A stretch of 64,000 nt of DNA from Zygnema cylindricum (Eukaryota > Streptophyta > Zygnematophyceae > Zygnematales > Zygnemataceae), in assembly GCA_037447655.1 (NCBI GenBank), contig JBBHKE010001452.1, forward strand, positions 37,783-101,782, written 5' to 3'. Position numbers and translations under genes: made by a program. The notes below the pieces were generated by a model that saw only the letters and a program-made list of their open reading frames with translations, had not been told where the DNA came from and searched no databases. This document shows, one piece after another, positions 34,423-44,178 of this stretch (position 1 is the stretch's first letter; every line of letters starts with the position of its first letter).

Positions 34423-35391
34423 TGTAACAGTAATAGCGGATCGAACTAATTTATAAAAGGGTATTTAGGAGTTATGATTATAGATTATTAAATTTGGTAG
34501 ACGTTCGCGAAAGAATCACGCGATTTGGAGTTATATTTCAAAAGTTATAGCTATGGGTGCACTTAGGTGGCAGTGTGGGGTCTAAATAACAGGTGGGTAT
34601 CATTGAAACGGGTTAAGGGTCAAAATTAGTACCGAAATTTCGCGTGAACGTTTCATAAAGTTCTAATGAAACGTTCAGTATGCATGGTACTTCGTTTCGT
34701 ACAATTTTTAGTACGAAACGTCACTTTCACTTAAGGGAATTTCGTAGGAAGTTTCACGTGCGAAATTTGTGACGCATGATCGTGCGAAGTCGCGTTTCGT
34801 TTGGCGCGCGCTTTTGCACGTAAATGTTACGTAGTGAAACGTAGCGTTTGATTGGTTAATAAAGTGCTAAGTAGTTAGTAAGAGATTTCGCACGTTTTTG
34901 CATTGGTCAGTCCGAGTCCTTGCTGATCAATGATTGGCCCAGGTAAAAGCCTGTTCAAACGGAGCTTTGACTCTGGCCTGGCGAGTCCAGGGCGATGATG
35001 GATAAATGGAGAAGTGTAAGAGGAGAGTAGACATCTTTTCCTTTGGGAAAAGTTTGTGGAAATTCCGGCTGATCTTGGTCCTGAGCGATTAATACCAAAT
35101 TGGAGAAAAGGCATTTTGCATTGAAATCTCTTACTAACTAAATAGTGTTTTAGTAGTTAAGAGATAGAATTATTAAGAGTGGAGAGTAGTGGAAAACACT
35201 TTAATAAGAAGGGTTGACCACGAGGGCAAGAGACCAAGCTAATGTTATGTGGACAGAAGCTTCTTCTAATTTAAAGTTTATCCTTATGTGAGTGTTGTCC
35301 AATGTGGATGTGTATTTTCCAATGTGTGGAATGTGTGGTTGGGACTGTTTGTAGTATTGGGATTATCTGAGAGGTAGGAGATCCTGTTACA
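34423..35391 (+). repeat. Chromovirus 3' LTR
   Basis: TGTAACAG...CTGTTACA with a short terminal inverted repeat (TGTAACAG / CTGTTACA), followed by the target duplication GCTGG. Homologous to 27617-28583 over its whole length. Confidence 0.95.
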
Positions 35392-35741
35392 GCTGGTATA
35401 AATACGTGGTCACAATTTGTTGCCAGAGGTTCTCTGAAGATTACCAGAAACGTATTATTTTATTACTTGGCGAAATCAAAGTGTGCCATGCAAAAAAAAA
35501 TGTCGGTTACTAACACGACACAATGGAACGGTCTCTTCAGTAAACGAATTTTTGATGTTTACAGAGACCGCCTAATGGAACAACGCTCTTAGTAGATTTT
35601 ATATTATTTTCTGCACATAATTTTCACATTGCAGAAATTTTCAGTATTGAAGATTTTTTGACTCCATTTTTTTCTCTGTAAAATTGTCCGGACAGCTTAG
35701 TGGTGACTTTTTGCCTTAGCGTGAAGCGTCTAGGATTCTCT

Positions 35742-37350
35742 TACCTTATCAATCTCTTGTAAATCCCTACATATTAATCTATACGGCTTTGGCCAAGACC
35801 GACACGGTTTCCCTTCAACTCTTTTTGTCCTTTTGAGTGAATTTTGATCGCGATCTCACAACACAAACTTCTTTTCCCGGCTATGGCTGAACCTTAATTA
35901 GTGTGGAAATTGCATGTTGGGAATATTGTTTTGCTGTTTTTATTACTTGTAACTTTGTATTTAGTTCTATTTGGCTTATGCCCCTTCTTTGAGTTTGGTT
36001 ATCTCAAACCTCATAAGTGTCTAGCATATTGGCATTTTAGTTTTTGTTTTTCCTTCTCGTTTTTTTCTGTGTTGATTTATCCTCCTTAAGTCTCATTTCA
36101 GATTGTCTTCGATAGGATAACTTCTCTAAAGAATATAAATACAACGTGGGGCCTAGTGGCCATCTATCGGCTTAGTATTATTGCACTGTAAAAATTGTCT
36201 CTTTTCCCCTCTCTCTTGTTTGTTAGATTTCAATTTCAGTTTTCTTATGTTAAAAAAATATATATATATATACATATATATATATATTTATAAATACATT
36301 TTTATAAAAATCCATACTTTGAATTTTCAGTTTACTTTCCCCAGTTTTGGAGGGAGTTTGTATCTTTTGGATCTGTTTCAAGTATGTTTCCTTTTCTGTT
36401 TTTAACTTTTTTTTCAGTTTGCTTTTGGAAAATAATTTATATATATATATATACATAGTATTTATGTTTTCATCATTCGCTTTAAAACCTTAAAGCATCT
36501 TTGTTTTCCGCTTTGTGGACTATCGTGAAATTGTCTAAGATTGCGGAACTCTTAGTCCATCCAGTTTTACTTAAGTCTTTCATTTACCACTGTTTTTGAA
36601 TCTTACAAATCAACTTTTAGCTGATTGAGATTAGACCTAGGTAATTATTTCAGTTGAGTCATTTGCGGTTAGAGGTATTCATTTGTATACTCACTTGGCC
36701 ATTGTTCTCTTTTATTTCTTTTGTGGAGAGTTTTTATCTACTCGATTTTTGAGCGAAGGGTGATCGTGGATCGGATTGGAAAGGGAAGCTCTGCAAAACT
36801 TTAGCTGTAGCGATCACCTGTAGTTCACTTTTGACAATCACCAGATTGTTAAAAGTGTTATGTAAGTAATCAATGCCTTGCGGGTGTAGGAGTGTGTTAG
36901 GAAAGTTGGTGATCGTTAAAGGGAACGAGATTGGAGTGGATTTGCTCGAATCCACTCATATTGAGCATTACATTTTTCTAGCTTTCCATGCTTGCTATGT
37001 GGCCCTGAGTGGCCTTGGCTGAGTTTGTTTTGTTTGGTATGGGATTTCTTCCCTAGATCTTGTTGTTGGTGGAATTGTTTAGTTCGTTTGTGGATCGTGT
37101 CGCTGTAGATCTGCACTTGCGAGTGCTTAGATAGTAAGTTATTTGCCTTTATAGATCTGGCTCTTTGGCCTTGCCCCCTTATTTGCAGGGTAAAAGGTTT
37201 CGGTTATACGGCTTTTTGATAGATTTGGCCATTGAGGCCCTGTTAGAGACTGGGTGGCTGATTGGATACGTGTGTGGTGTGGCTTGGCATTTGAAGCATC
37301 TTGGATAAGATCTATCGGCTACAGGGTCGTCGTTCGGTTTTGTCTTTCTT
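35742..37350 (+). repeat. gypsy-MTase 5' region, second block (leader before gag)
   Basis: Matches the reverse complement of about 63380-63668 and beyond at high identity by eye. Examples are TACATATTAATCTATACGGC, CGCGATCTCACAACACAAAC and CATAAGTGTC-AGCATATT. It contains two TA microsatellites (36256-36290, 36438-36455) and no convincing frame. 35592-35741 is not shared with the right-edge copy and remains unassigned. Confidence 0.7.
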
Positions 37351-37636
37351 ATGCCCACTGATTGGGATAATCTTTATTATCCTTTCGGAACTACTCGATC
37401 GTTGGCCTCTTTTAGGCCCACGGAATCAAAACCGCCAAACTTACCTGGTCTTTTGGATCATGCTTCCCCAGTAATCTCGGGTCACGTTTGTTTCCCCAGT
37501 TATCTCGGGTCACGTTTTTCTGTCAGTCCGATCGTCTCTCACTTCAGTCTCTTCTTTATCATCAGTCTCTTCCACACCTTTTGAGGAAGAGTTTGACCAC
37601 AATTCCTTTGAAGGGGCAAATTTTGATTTGTTGTTT

Positions 37637-37820
37637 TTCTGGTTTCCACCAACCTCACATCCAGTATTAGCCTCACCTATTCCATTGGTGGACATGGCTT
37701 CCACATCGGAACGAGGTAAACTTGTTGTCTTTCTGGTTTCCACCAACCTCACATCCTGTATTAGCCTCACCTATTCCATTAGTGGACATGGCTTCCACAT
37801 CGAAAGGAGATGGTTGCCTT
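37637..37820 (+). repeat. 94-bp tandem duplication in gag
   Basis: TTCTGGTTTCCACCAACCTC recurs with a period of 94 bp (37637 and 37731), including the following CACCTATTCCATT-GTGGACATGGC. 94 is not a multiple of three, so the duplication breaks the frame. A separate tandem copy of about 28 bp (AATCTCGGGTCACGTTTG) lies at 37459-37515. Confidence 0.85.
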
Positions 37821-37991
37821 CATTTCTGTTTTTCAAGAATGAAAGACATTATGACTCTATCTCATTTCTCTATGCTATTTGATACTGAAATGTGCAACCT
37901 TCCATTCTGGTACCAAGATCGGTTTGACACGCGGGTCGCTTTCTCTCTTCTAGGCCGTTACCTTCGCGGTTCGACCCTTACTCTTTATTCA

Positions 37992-39452
37992 TGATGTACT
38001 GTGGAGTTTTGAACAGTTTGCGGTTCGGGGGAATTAAATGTACGAGTAAAATTAATGGAGTAATTGAGTGGCGCGAAATGTGAGAGGAAATGGACGGCGG
38101 ATCGCGAAGCGATCCGACGTGAGATAAATCGACGAAGATAAAATGGTACGTCGCACGTAAAGTTCATAATGCGACACGTGGGATATATAAAAAGGACGCC
38201 GCCGGTACATATAATCTTTTTGGGGACAGGTGTACTTATTTTTGGCAGGCGCATTTATGACGAGGAACAAAATTGCGGTACGGACAATTTCGGATGGTTT
38301 GACGAGGTTTCGACAAGTGGATTTTTATGACCACGCGGCGCGACATCAAGGGTGCCGATTAAGAGCGACGGACGGTGGATATAGGCCGCCGAGATTTTTA
38401 TGTAGTGGTGACGCGAAATCGCGTCAATCACACGATATTTATTTTTGGACGTTCCGGATTGTTTGACAAGTGATTCGTGGTACACGTGGAAGGCGGATGA
38501 CGTCCGCCGATATTTTCAAGGGATCTCATTATCTTTAATGACGTATTATTAGGTGGACCGTACATATACGATGTCGGTTCACTACATGGATTTATCTACG
38601 AGTGACTAAGCGAGTTGTCGCTTATGACGCGTATTTTGCGGACGTGTCGGTATAAATATTTGATACAACATTATTTTGTCTTATGTGTATTATTAATTTA
38701 GTATTGATTATGACATTTTTATTTAAGTGATCAATTAGGGTTTTCGATAGTTTAATTTGTGTGTGTACGATGTTGTACTTGTAGACAAGTGTACGCTTAC
38801 GATTGTTTGACTTTCAGGTGTACGCTTAAGATTAATTTATTCTTAGTGATGGTCTATTATGGTTAAATAGGACTTAATGACAGTTACGTAATGTATGTTG
38901 GTTATTTTGACACTTAGTGATTCATTGACAGCTCACAAGTGTATATATAGGAATGAGCTTTGTTAGGAATTAATAATCAATGCTGGTTAGAAAAGTAGGG
39001 ACCAAAGATGTAGTATTTTAGGGTTGTCGATTAGGTCATGCACTTTGAATGATATAATGATTATTTGATTATACTTTGATTATACTTTTGTTTGTGTGTG
39101 ATGCATTTGTTTGTTATTATTTATTTATGTTATTTTATATATGTGTTTGATATGCATTGTTAATGCATTTGTCCTAGGGTTTGTTATGTTGATTATTCCA
39201 TCAAACCTTAGATGTTATCCTAAGGTTTGTTTATGTTGATTACTCCATCAAACCTTAATGTTATGTTTGTTATATCATGCATTGTCTTAGGGTGAGTTGT
39301 GATTTTCACGGATCCCTAAATGTTGTTTGTTGCGCCTGTGTACGCATATGGAGGATGCATTTCAAATGATTGTTCGTCGAACTTTTTTTGCTTAGCTTTT
39401 TGCATGATAGTTTGGGTGGCTTCTGCGGTCTATTTTAGACCAAAGAACAACA
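37992..39452. mobile_element. LTR-like insertion in gypsy-MTase gag
   Basis: The first ~700 bp are homologous to solo LTR B at 45268-46480. Shared features include GAGTGGCGCGAA, the perfect palindrome CGGATCGCGAAGCGATCCG (38098-38116), GACGCGAAATCGCGTC (38410-38425) and ATATTTATTTTTGGACG. The insertion is flanked by about 97 bp of duplicated gag sequence rather than a short target duplication. It may therefore have arrived or been reshaped by recombination. Exact ends are uncertain. A TATA-like TGTATATATAGG lies at 38939. Confidence 0.6.
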
Positions 39453-39454
39453 CA

Positions 39455-39750
39455 ACCTTCCATTCTGGTACGAAGATCCGTTTGACACGCGGGTCGCTTT
39501 CTCTCTTCTAGGCCGTTACCTTCGCGGTTCGACCCTTACTCTTTATTCTTACAAATATGATTCCGTACTTGCGATGTAAGCTATTTGATATCGAAATGCG
39601 GGACCTTCCATTTCGGTACCAGGATCAATTAGACAAGCTGGTCGCTTTCTCTCTTCTAGGCCGTTACCTTCGCGGTTCGACCCTTACTCTTTATTCCTGC
39701 AAATATGATTCTGTATTTGCGATGACCCAGTTCTCTCGATCTTCTGGTGA
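39455..39750 (+). repeat. 148-bp tandem duplication in gag
   Basis: ACCTTCCATT...GGTACNA at 39455 recurs at 39603 with the full unit through CAAATATGATTC and GCGATG. A further copy of part of it lies at 37897-37992, before the LTR-like insertion. Confidence 0.85.
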
Positions 39751-40206
39751 GAGTCCTGATATTATAAGACAACCAAAAATCCCTTATCAACCGGCTATTT
39801 CAGAAGTCCTTGATGCTAACGGGGATGTTATTACGCCAGCAATTGCCGAAATACTGTTGCAGTTCGTTATTTCTTACCTGCTGGAATTTCGGCATGACCA
39901 ACGATGACAATCTCGCTAGTGGATCCCCTTTCAGTCATGTTTGAAATATTGCAAGTGGAGTACCGTATGCAAAACCTTGATCCGTTTTCAGTCATGTTTG
40001 AAATATTGCAAACAGAGTACCGTATGCAAAACCCCGATCACGTTCGAGGGTTAATGAACTTTGAACGGAAATCGGGAGAGACCGCTCCTACCATGTGTGC
40101 TCGTATAGAAGCACTTCTGGAAGCATTGCTAGGCTTAATGTCGGATGCTAAAGCTGTCTTCAAATTTGTAGGACAATTTTCGGGTCAGTCGAATAAATTT
40201 ATCTAG

Positions 40207-40950
40207 AGTCACCTGACTCAAACCTATGGCTTGAAGTTCACTTTTGACAAAGCCGCCCAACATGCTGTAGAAGATGAAATGCAAAATTGCTAGAGGGAAG
40301 CCCATGACCGTCCAAAAGCAGTCCCGAAAGAACCAATTGTTCCACCATGGAACAATCCTCGGCCTAATAATCGGCCTCATAAGATCCCAGCCATGGGAAC
40401 TCCACCAGTTACTCTCGGAAACAGACTATGTTTCCGATGTGGGAAAACGGGGCACGATGCTCGAATGTGTCCGCACAAAACTACTACCTGTACACATTGC
40501 AAGCAAACGTGACATTACGTCTATTGATGGTATATAAAGAACTAGGAATTTTCTTACCAGAACCAGATTAAGAGTGGTGGCATTCCTGCTTGATCCGCAA
40601 AACTCGTTCAACCGGTTAAAGAACTAGAGAAGGACACCACTCCACCTAAGGTATCTCGAATAAAGAGAGAAGGCTTGGAAATGCAAGAGCAAATGGCAAC
40701 CATGATGAAAGAACAATGTGCAGCCTTCATGACTCAAATGAAGCCCCAATACGGGCATGGCTCGCACCGTAGTACACATGCCCACGTTGGCAGGTCGAAT
40801 TTTACGGGATTCCAACGTCCAACAACGAGCGACTACGTTCGATAAAGATTCAACCGATCACAACCTTGGCGATAAAACTCCTAATACACACATTCTGTTG
40901 TCATTTACTACAAAACCTTCTCCTACTTTGCCTGAAACCGCTTGGCCATA
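40207..40950 (+). pseudogene. gypsy-MTase gag, nucleocapsid part with two CCHC knuckles
   Basis: The same frame as 39904-40206 continues after TAG at 40204-40206. It encodes FTFDKAAQHAVEDEM, a Pro/Asn-rich linker and two zinc knuckles. The first (40429-40470) is CFRCGKTGHDARMC. The second begins at 40489 (CTHCKQT) but has TGA at 40510-40512 where Gly is expected, followed by His-Tyr. Farther on, 40660-40745 encodes a Met/Gln-rich helical stretch (EMQEQMATMMKEQCAAFM). At least three stops interrupt the region. Confidence 0.7.
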
Positions 40951-41139
40951 GCAGCTAAAGCTCTCACCATAGTGGATCGAACAATACATGAAGCACATCG
41001 CGTGAAAGAACGCATGTGCATCCTATCCACTATGATTTATGACACTCTAACCCTCTCCTCTACCGCCGATAGCATTGCTATAGCTGCCACAAACAAAAAT
41101 CTTGCCGATGTTTAACCTTATTTCCGTACAGGAGCAAAG

Positions 41140-41640
41140 TACACTCATTTCCCATATTAAGTTTTTTGGATAACAAGAAGGGTTTATTATTGATCAATGG
41201 TGTAGCCCTTGCTTTCCCCTTATAGATACGTGTGCAAAGCCGGTGATATTGGGATCTAGCTTTGCTCTCAAGCTTGGTCTTACTCCGGACAATCTTCAAC
41301 CCACCTTTACTCGCTTGATAATGTCAGCGCGTATAACCAAGCCAAATTTCGGAATCACTAAGGAACCGCTCGTGTTTTGGTTCCAGAATGGAACGGTCAC
41401 AATTTTTCAGAGGTCCTAGCCCACGCCTTGGTCACTAAATAAACTGACTATGAATGCTTAGTGGGACAAGACGTTATAATTCGTGTAGTGGGTGGAGCTG
41501 ACATGCCTGACCAGACATTTTCGTATAGGCCCACTAACTACCTAGAATGCAAAATCTGCCTCCCACTAATTTTCGCTAGGAAACCCATGTCTGTCATGGC
41601 ACATTCGGCCACCTTCGTACCCGCATTTTCAGGGAATTTG
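41140..41640 (+). pseudogene. gypsy-MTase aspartic protease region
   Basis: The frame through 41210-41419 encodes LIDTCAKPVILGSSFALKLGL, a retropepsin active-site region in which the Gly of D-T-G is Cys (codon 41231-41233). A different frame just upstream encodes the preceding strand (LLLINGVALAFPL), so there is a one-base break near 41220. Past TAG at 41417, another frame change leads to LVGQDVIIRVVGGADMPDQTF (41455-41520), the C-terminal protease region. The methyltransferase domain follows after one more frame change near 41670. Confidence 0.68.
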
Positions 41641-41681
41641 GTGGGAGCCGAAATATTTCATTCACTGTCAGCGAAGAAATT

Positions 41682-42770
41682 TTGCATGATAGTTATTCAT
41701 TGCCACAAGTTTTCAATAATATTGGATTTCTTATAGATACGAGGGGATTTGACCGCATCTATAACCAAACCTTGCCGATTTTGCTTTCTCCGGTCTCTCC
41801 CACACTTCGCACGCCTACAGACTCCTCCGGATTTCTCCCCATCAATCCGGTCCAATTGAGTCATAATCCGGATAGATTGGTGATTTTGGACCTTTTCGCT
41901 GGAATTTGCACTTCCCTCTTTTTCTTCCTGTGAAACAGATTATTTATCCAATGTTATTATTTTGTCAAGATTGATCCTTTAGCACGAAAAGCACAACTAG
42001 ATCATTGTAATCTGTTACATTTGCAATACCTCTATTTGTTACCGAAATCCGCATACGAGCATATGCATACCGCTCTCCCACAAGACATCCGGATTGTGGG
42101 AAACCACCACTTACTAGAGATCGAGCGGATTGATCTAGTTTTCGGCGGATGGGAGTGCCATAGAATGTCTCGGGCCAAGAAAGGCCTAGGATTGGCGGAT
42201 CCCCGTAACACATTATTTTTTGAATTGGTTCGCATCCTTCATTTTTTGCAAACTTTAGAGCATCCTAAGGGATGTATCTTGGAAAATGTCGCAGCCTACA
42301 ATGACCAAAGACATACGGTCTTGGCTGATTATAAGCTGATAGAACAATTAATTCGCTCGCCACTCATTATTGACGCCGCTTGCCATGGTTCCCTAACACA
42401 CCGCGCTCGCTCCAAATGGACGAACCTGATTGATATCGGTCGACTTCGTGAGGCTAACTCATCAGTCCGTCCTCCTCAAATAGACATTCAGGCTGCACTT
42501 CTTCCTTTCCATAAGGTGCAGCCTTGCATTCAACAGTATTGTCCCCGTAATTTTAATATCAATGTCCCTGGTCAACCTTTCAAGGTTCTTCCTACAATAG
42601 TTAACGACGACCTTGGCCTGCCCCGAAATATCCGTATCGGTGAGCTCAAAAAGCGTACCTTTATAGAGCGAGGATATCTTATGCATTTCATCCCTGACAT
42701 TACAGGCGGTCTTACCGAACGTTAAAGATGCACTTTATTAGGTCGTGTCATGGACCATTAGTCTTTGTCG
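41682..42770 (+). pseudogene. Dnmt3-like cytosine-5 DNA methyltransferase domain within gypsy pol
   Basis: One frame runs through the region with only two stops, TGA at 41931-41933 and TAA at 42723-42725. C5-methyltransferase motifs appear in canonical order. Motif I is LDLFAGICTSL (41886-41918), the SAM-binding loop. A VKIDPLARKAQ segment follows. Motif IV is GGWECHRMSRAKKGLGL with the catalytic Cys at 42156-42158. Motif VI is ILENVAAY (ENV at 42282-42290). Motif VIII is SLTHRARSKWTNL (HRAR at 42399-42410). Between VIII and the end lies a variable region where the target-recognition domain would be. A motif IX/X-like end (ITGGLTER ... LLGR) reaches about 42770. The LFFELVRILH and LIIDA...HRAR blocks resemble Dnmt3 more than Dnmt1 or bacterial enzymes. 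Family role: transfers a methyl group from SAM to C5 of cytosine. Oddities are Glu-Cys-His where Pro-Cys-Gln/Asn is usual, and Cys in the motif I loop. No regulatory domain such as PWWP, ADD or UBA is visible. Confidence 0.85.
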
Positions 42771-43018
42771 TTTGTTTTAGGTCTAGGGTTCGCAGCAGGT
42801 CACCACTCTTAAGCACATCCGTCTCAACCAGCTTGGGAGGGGGGGATTGATCATTCAGTAAATCTTTCCGTCCTACTATCAAACATACCACATTTCAATT
42901 TTTCCTCGTCCCTTCTCCAATTCCACCAGTCTCGGAGATCTCTGTATACGATTTTCTCAACCATAGCTTTATGTCTTGGTCTATTCCTGCATACACTGTT
43001 GTCTAGTCGGCAATTCCT
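42771..43018 (+). other. Linker between methyltransferase and reverse transcriptase
   Basis: About 250 bp with stops in all plus frames and no recognised domain. It may encode a decayed spacer of the polyprotein. Confidence 0.4.
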
Positions 43019-44178
43019 ATGTTTATTCCACCTACCCCGCATTCAACTGCTGCTTTCGCTACATGCGGTTCGCATTGTTGGTTTAATTGTGTTAAACAGG
43101 CAGCCGTGGCTTACGAGTTAGGTCTAACGCTTATTGCAGATGAGCACTTGGCCTTTGCACAAGCTATGGAGGCCATGACAATTAGGAGTTCCGAGGCCCC
43201 TAAATGGAAATTCGGCACCAATCTGAGAAAGGCCGAACAAGAATAACTGAATGTCGTAATTTTACAGAATGTCGATGCCTTTGCCTTTTTAATGAACGAT
43301 TTGGGTCGTCACACCACGTATACGATGTCGATAGATCTCGGAGATGAGCGCCCAATATTTAAACCAAAACATCGCCTGTCACAAACCGAATGGGAAATGG
43401 TAAACACGCGATGTACTGAGCTAGAGGAAGTTGGCCTAATCTATCAGTCAGACTCCACATTTGCAGCTCCCATCGTCATGCCTCGGAAAAAGGATTTCGA
43501 GGGTAATTTTACTGACCGTCGAATGTGCGGTGATTATTATAAACTAAATGCTAGAACTATACAAGATCGTCATCCCATGCCTCTCACCAAGGAAATATTT
43601 GATCACGTAGGCGGGGCAAAGTATTTTAGCATCCTTGATCTCAATCAAGGATTCAATCAAATTGAGATAGAGGAAAAAGACCGACATAAAATTGCCTTTT
43701 GGGGTAGTGATGTTCGATGGGAATGGGTCGTAATGCCGATTGGTCTGAAAAATGCTCTAGCGGTATTTCAAAAAGTCATGGACTTTGTTCTCGAAGGTTG
43801 TAAGTTTGCTAGGTGTTACATCGATGACCTCATCTTTGCCTCCGCTACTATGGAAGAGCACGCGGCTCACATTGAATGGGTATTGACTAAATTAAAAAGG
43901 GTCGGATTATAGTGTCATCCCGTGAAATGCACATTTGGAGCTGAGGGAGTGCCTTACCTTGGCCATTTTATCTCGGCTGAGGGGATCACTCCTCTCGAAA
44001 CAAAGGTAGAGACAATCAATAAATTGTCAGCTCCCACAGTCCTCACAAGTCTGCGGGCCTTTCTTGGACTTGCTAATTATTATCGCAGGTTCGTATCTAA
44101 TTTCAGAACCATCGCATCTTTGTTAAACAACCTTCTCAAGAACTTCTCAAGAAGGAAGTGGCCTTCATATGGGGTCCT
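43019..44178 (+). pseudogene. gypsy-MTase reverse transcriptase, truncated
   Basis: A single frame with stops at 43244-43246 (TAA) and 43910-43912 (TAG). The N-terminal spacer has RKAEQE and DAFAFLMNDLG. It then shows the Ty3/gypsy signatures YTMSIDLGDERPI, FSILDLNQGFNQIEIEE, WEWVVMPIGLKNALAVFQ and the catalytic box CYIDDLIF, followed by YLGHFISAEG and FLGLANYYRRFVSNF. The DYRSLN-type motif has changed to GDYYKLNAR. The frame shifts near 44140 and coding stops at the copia F LTR, so RNase H and integrase are missing. The enzyme is a lineage clearly different from the chromovirus at 31229. Confidence 0.85.

Larger units (their letters stand above)
27617..35391 (+). mobile_element. Complete Ty3/gypsy chromovirus
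   Basis: Two LTRs of 967 and 969 bp, a perfect 5-bp target duplication GCTGG at 27612-27616 and 35392-35396, primer-binding site TGGTATCAGAGC and a polypurine tract before the 3' LTR. Between them are gag, zinc knuckles, protease, reverse transcriptase, RNase H, integrase and a chromodomain-like tail, in Ty3/gypsy order. The LTRs differ at perhaps 5-8% of sites by eye, with more differences in their first 200 bp, so the insertion is not recent. Coding is broken by four frame changes and one in-frame TAG. Confidence 0.95.
27114..35588. mobile_element. PIF/Harbinger-like MITE 2, split by the chromovirus
   Basis: Left terminus TTA|GGGTAAGGTTCCATTAG, right terminus CTAATGGAACAACGCTC|TTA. The 3-bp duplication TTA is at 27111-27113 and 35589-35591, and the termini resemble MITE 1. 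Removing the chromovirus (27617-35391 plus one 5-bp duplication) leaves about 695 bp, close to the 732 bp of MITE 1. A 41-nt hairpin, CGGTCTCT...GTAAAC...GTTTAC...AGAGACCG, lies at about 35530-35570. Confidence 0.75.
37351..40206 (+). pseudogene. gypsy-MTase gag, capsid region (interrupted, with tandem duplications)
   Basis: ATG at 37351 (MPTDWDNLYYPFGTTRS). Recognisable coding continues in several frames to 40206. The segment FSLLGRYLRGSTLTLYS occurs three times (about 37940, 39500, 39645), first interrupted by an LTR-like insertion at 37992-39452. 39904-40206 carries a 57-bp tandem duplication (19-residue units starting DPLSVMFEIL and DPFSVMFEIL). It is followed by the NFERKSGETAPTMCARIEAL block. 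The position upstream of zinc knuckles and protease, with Ty3/gypsy reverse transcriptase downstream, makes this the gag capsid region. No close family is recognised, so the assignment rests on position. Confidence 0.65.
26640..44178 (+). mobile_element. gypsy-MTase: decayed Ty3/gypsy element carrying a DNA methyltransferase (nested insertions included)
   Basis: The components in order are a 5' region (26640-26990 and 35742-37350), gag with CCHC knuckles (37351-40930), aspartic protease (about 41140-41640), Dnmt3-like methyltransferase (41682-42770) and reverse transcriptase (43019-44178). The last part ends where a copia LTR (copia F) begins. RNase H and integrase are not seen. The 5' region matches the reverse complement of 63040-64000 in two blocks that are adjacent there but 8.7 kb apart here. 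Most of that gap is the PIF-like MITE 2 at 27114-35588, with the chromovirus inside it. The left LTR boundary could not be placed, so the start coordinate is approximate. Stops and frameshifts occur in every domain. Confidence 0.75.

Noticed and set aside
41682-42770. Methyltransferase as a host gene interrupted by transposons
   Set aside because: It shares direction and position with retropepsin upstream and gypsy reverse transcriptase downstream, no own flanking duplication or introns are seen, and its decay matches the element around it.
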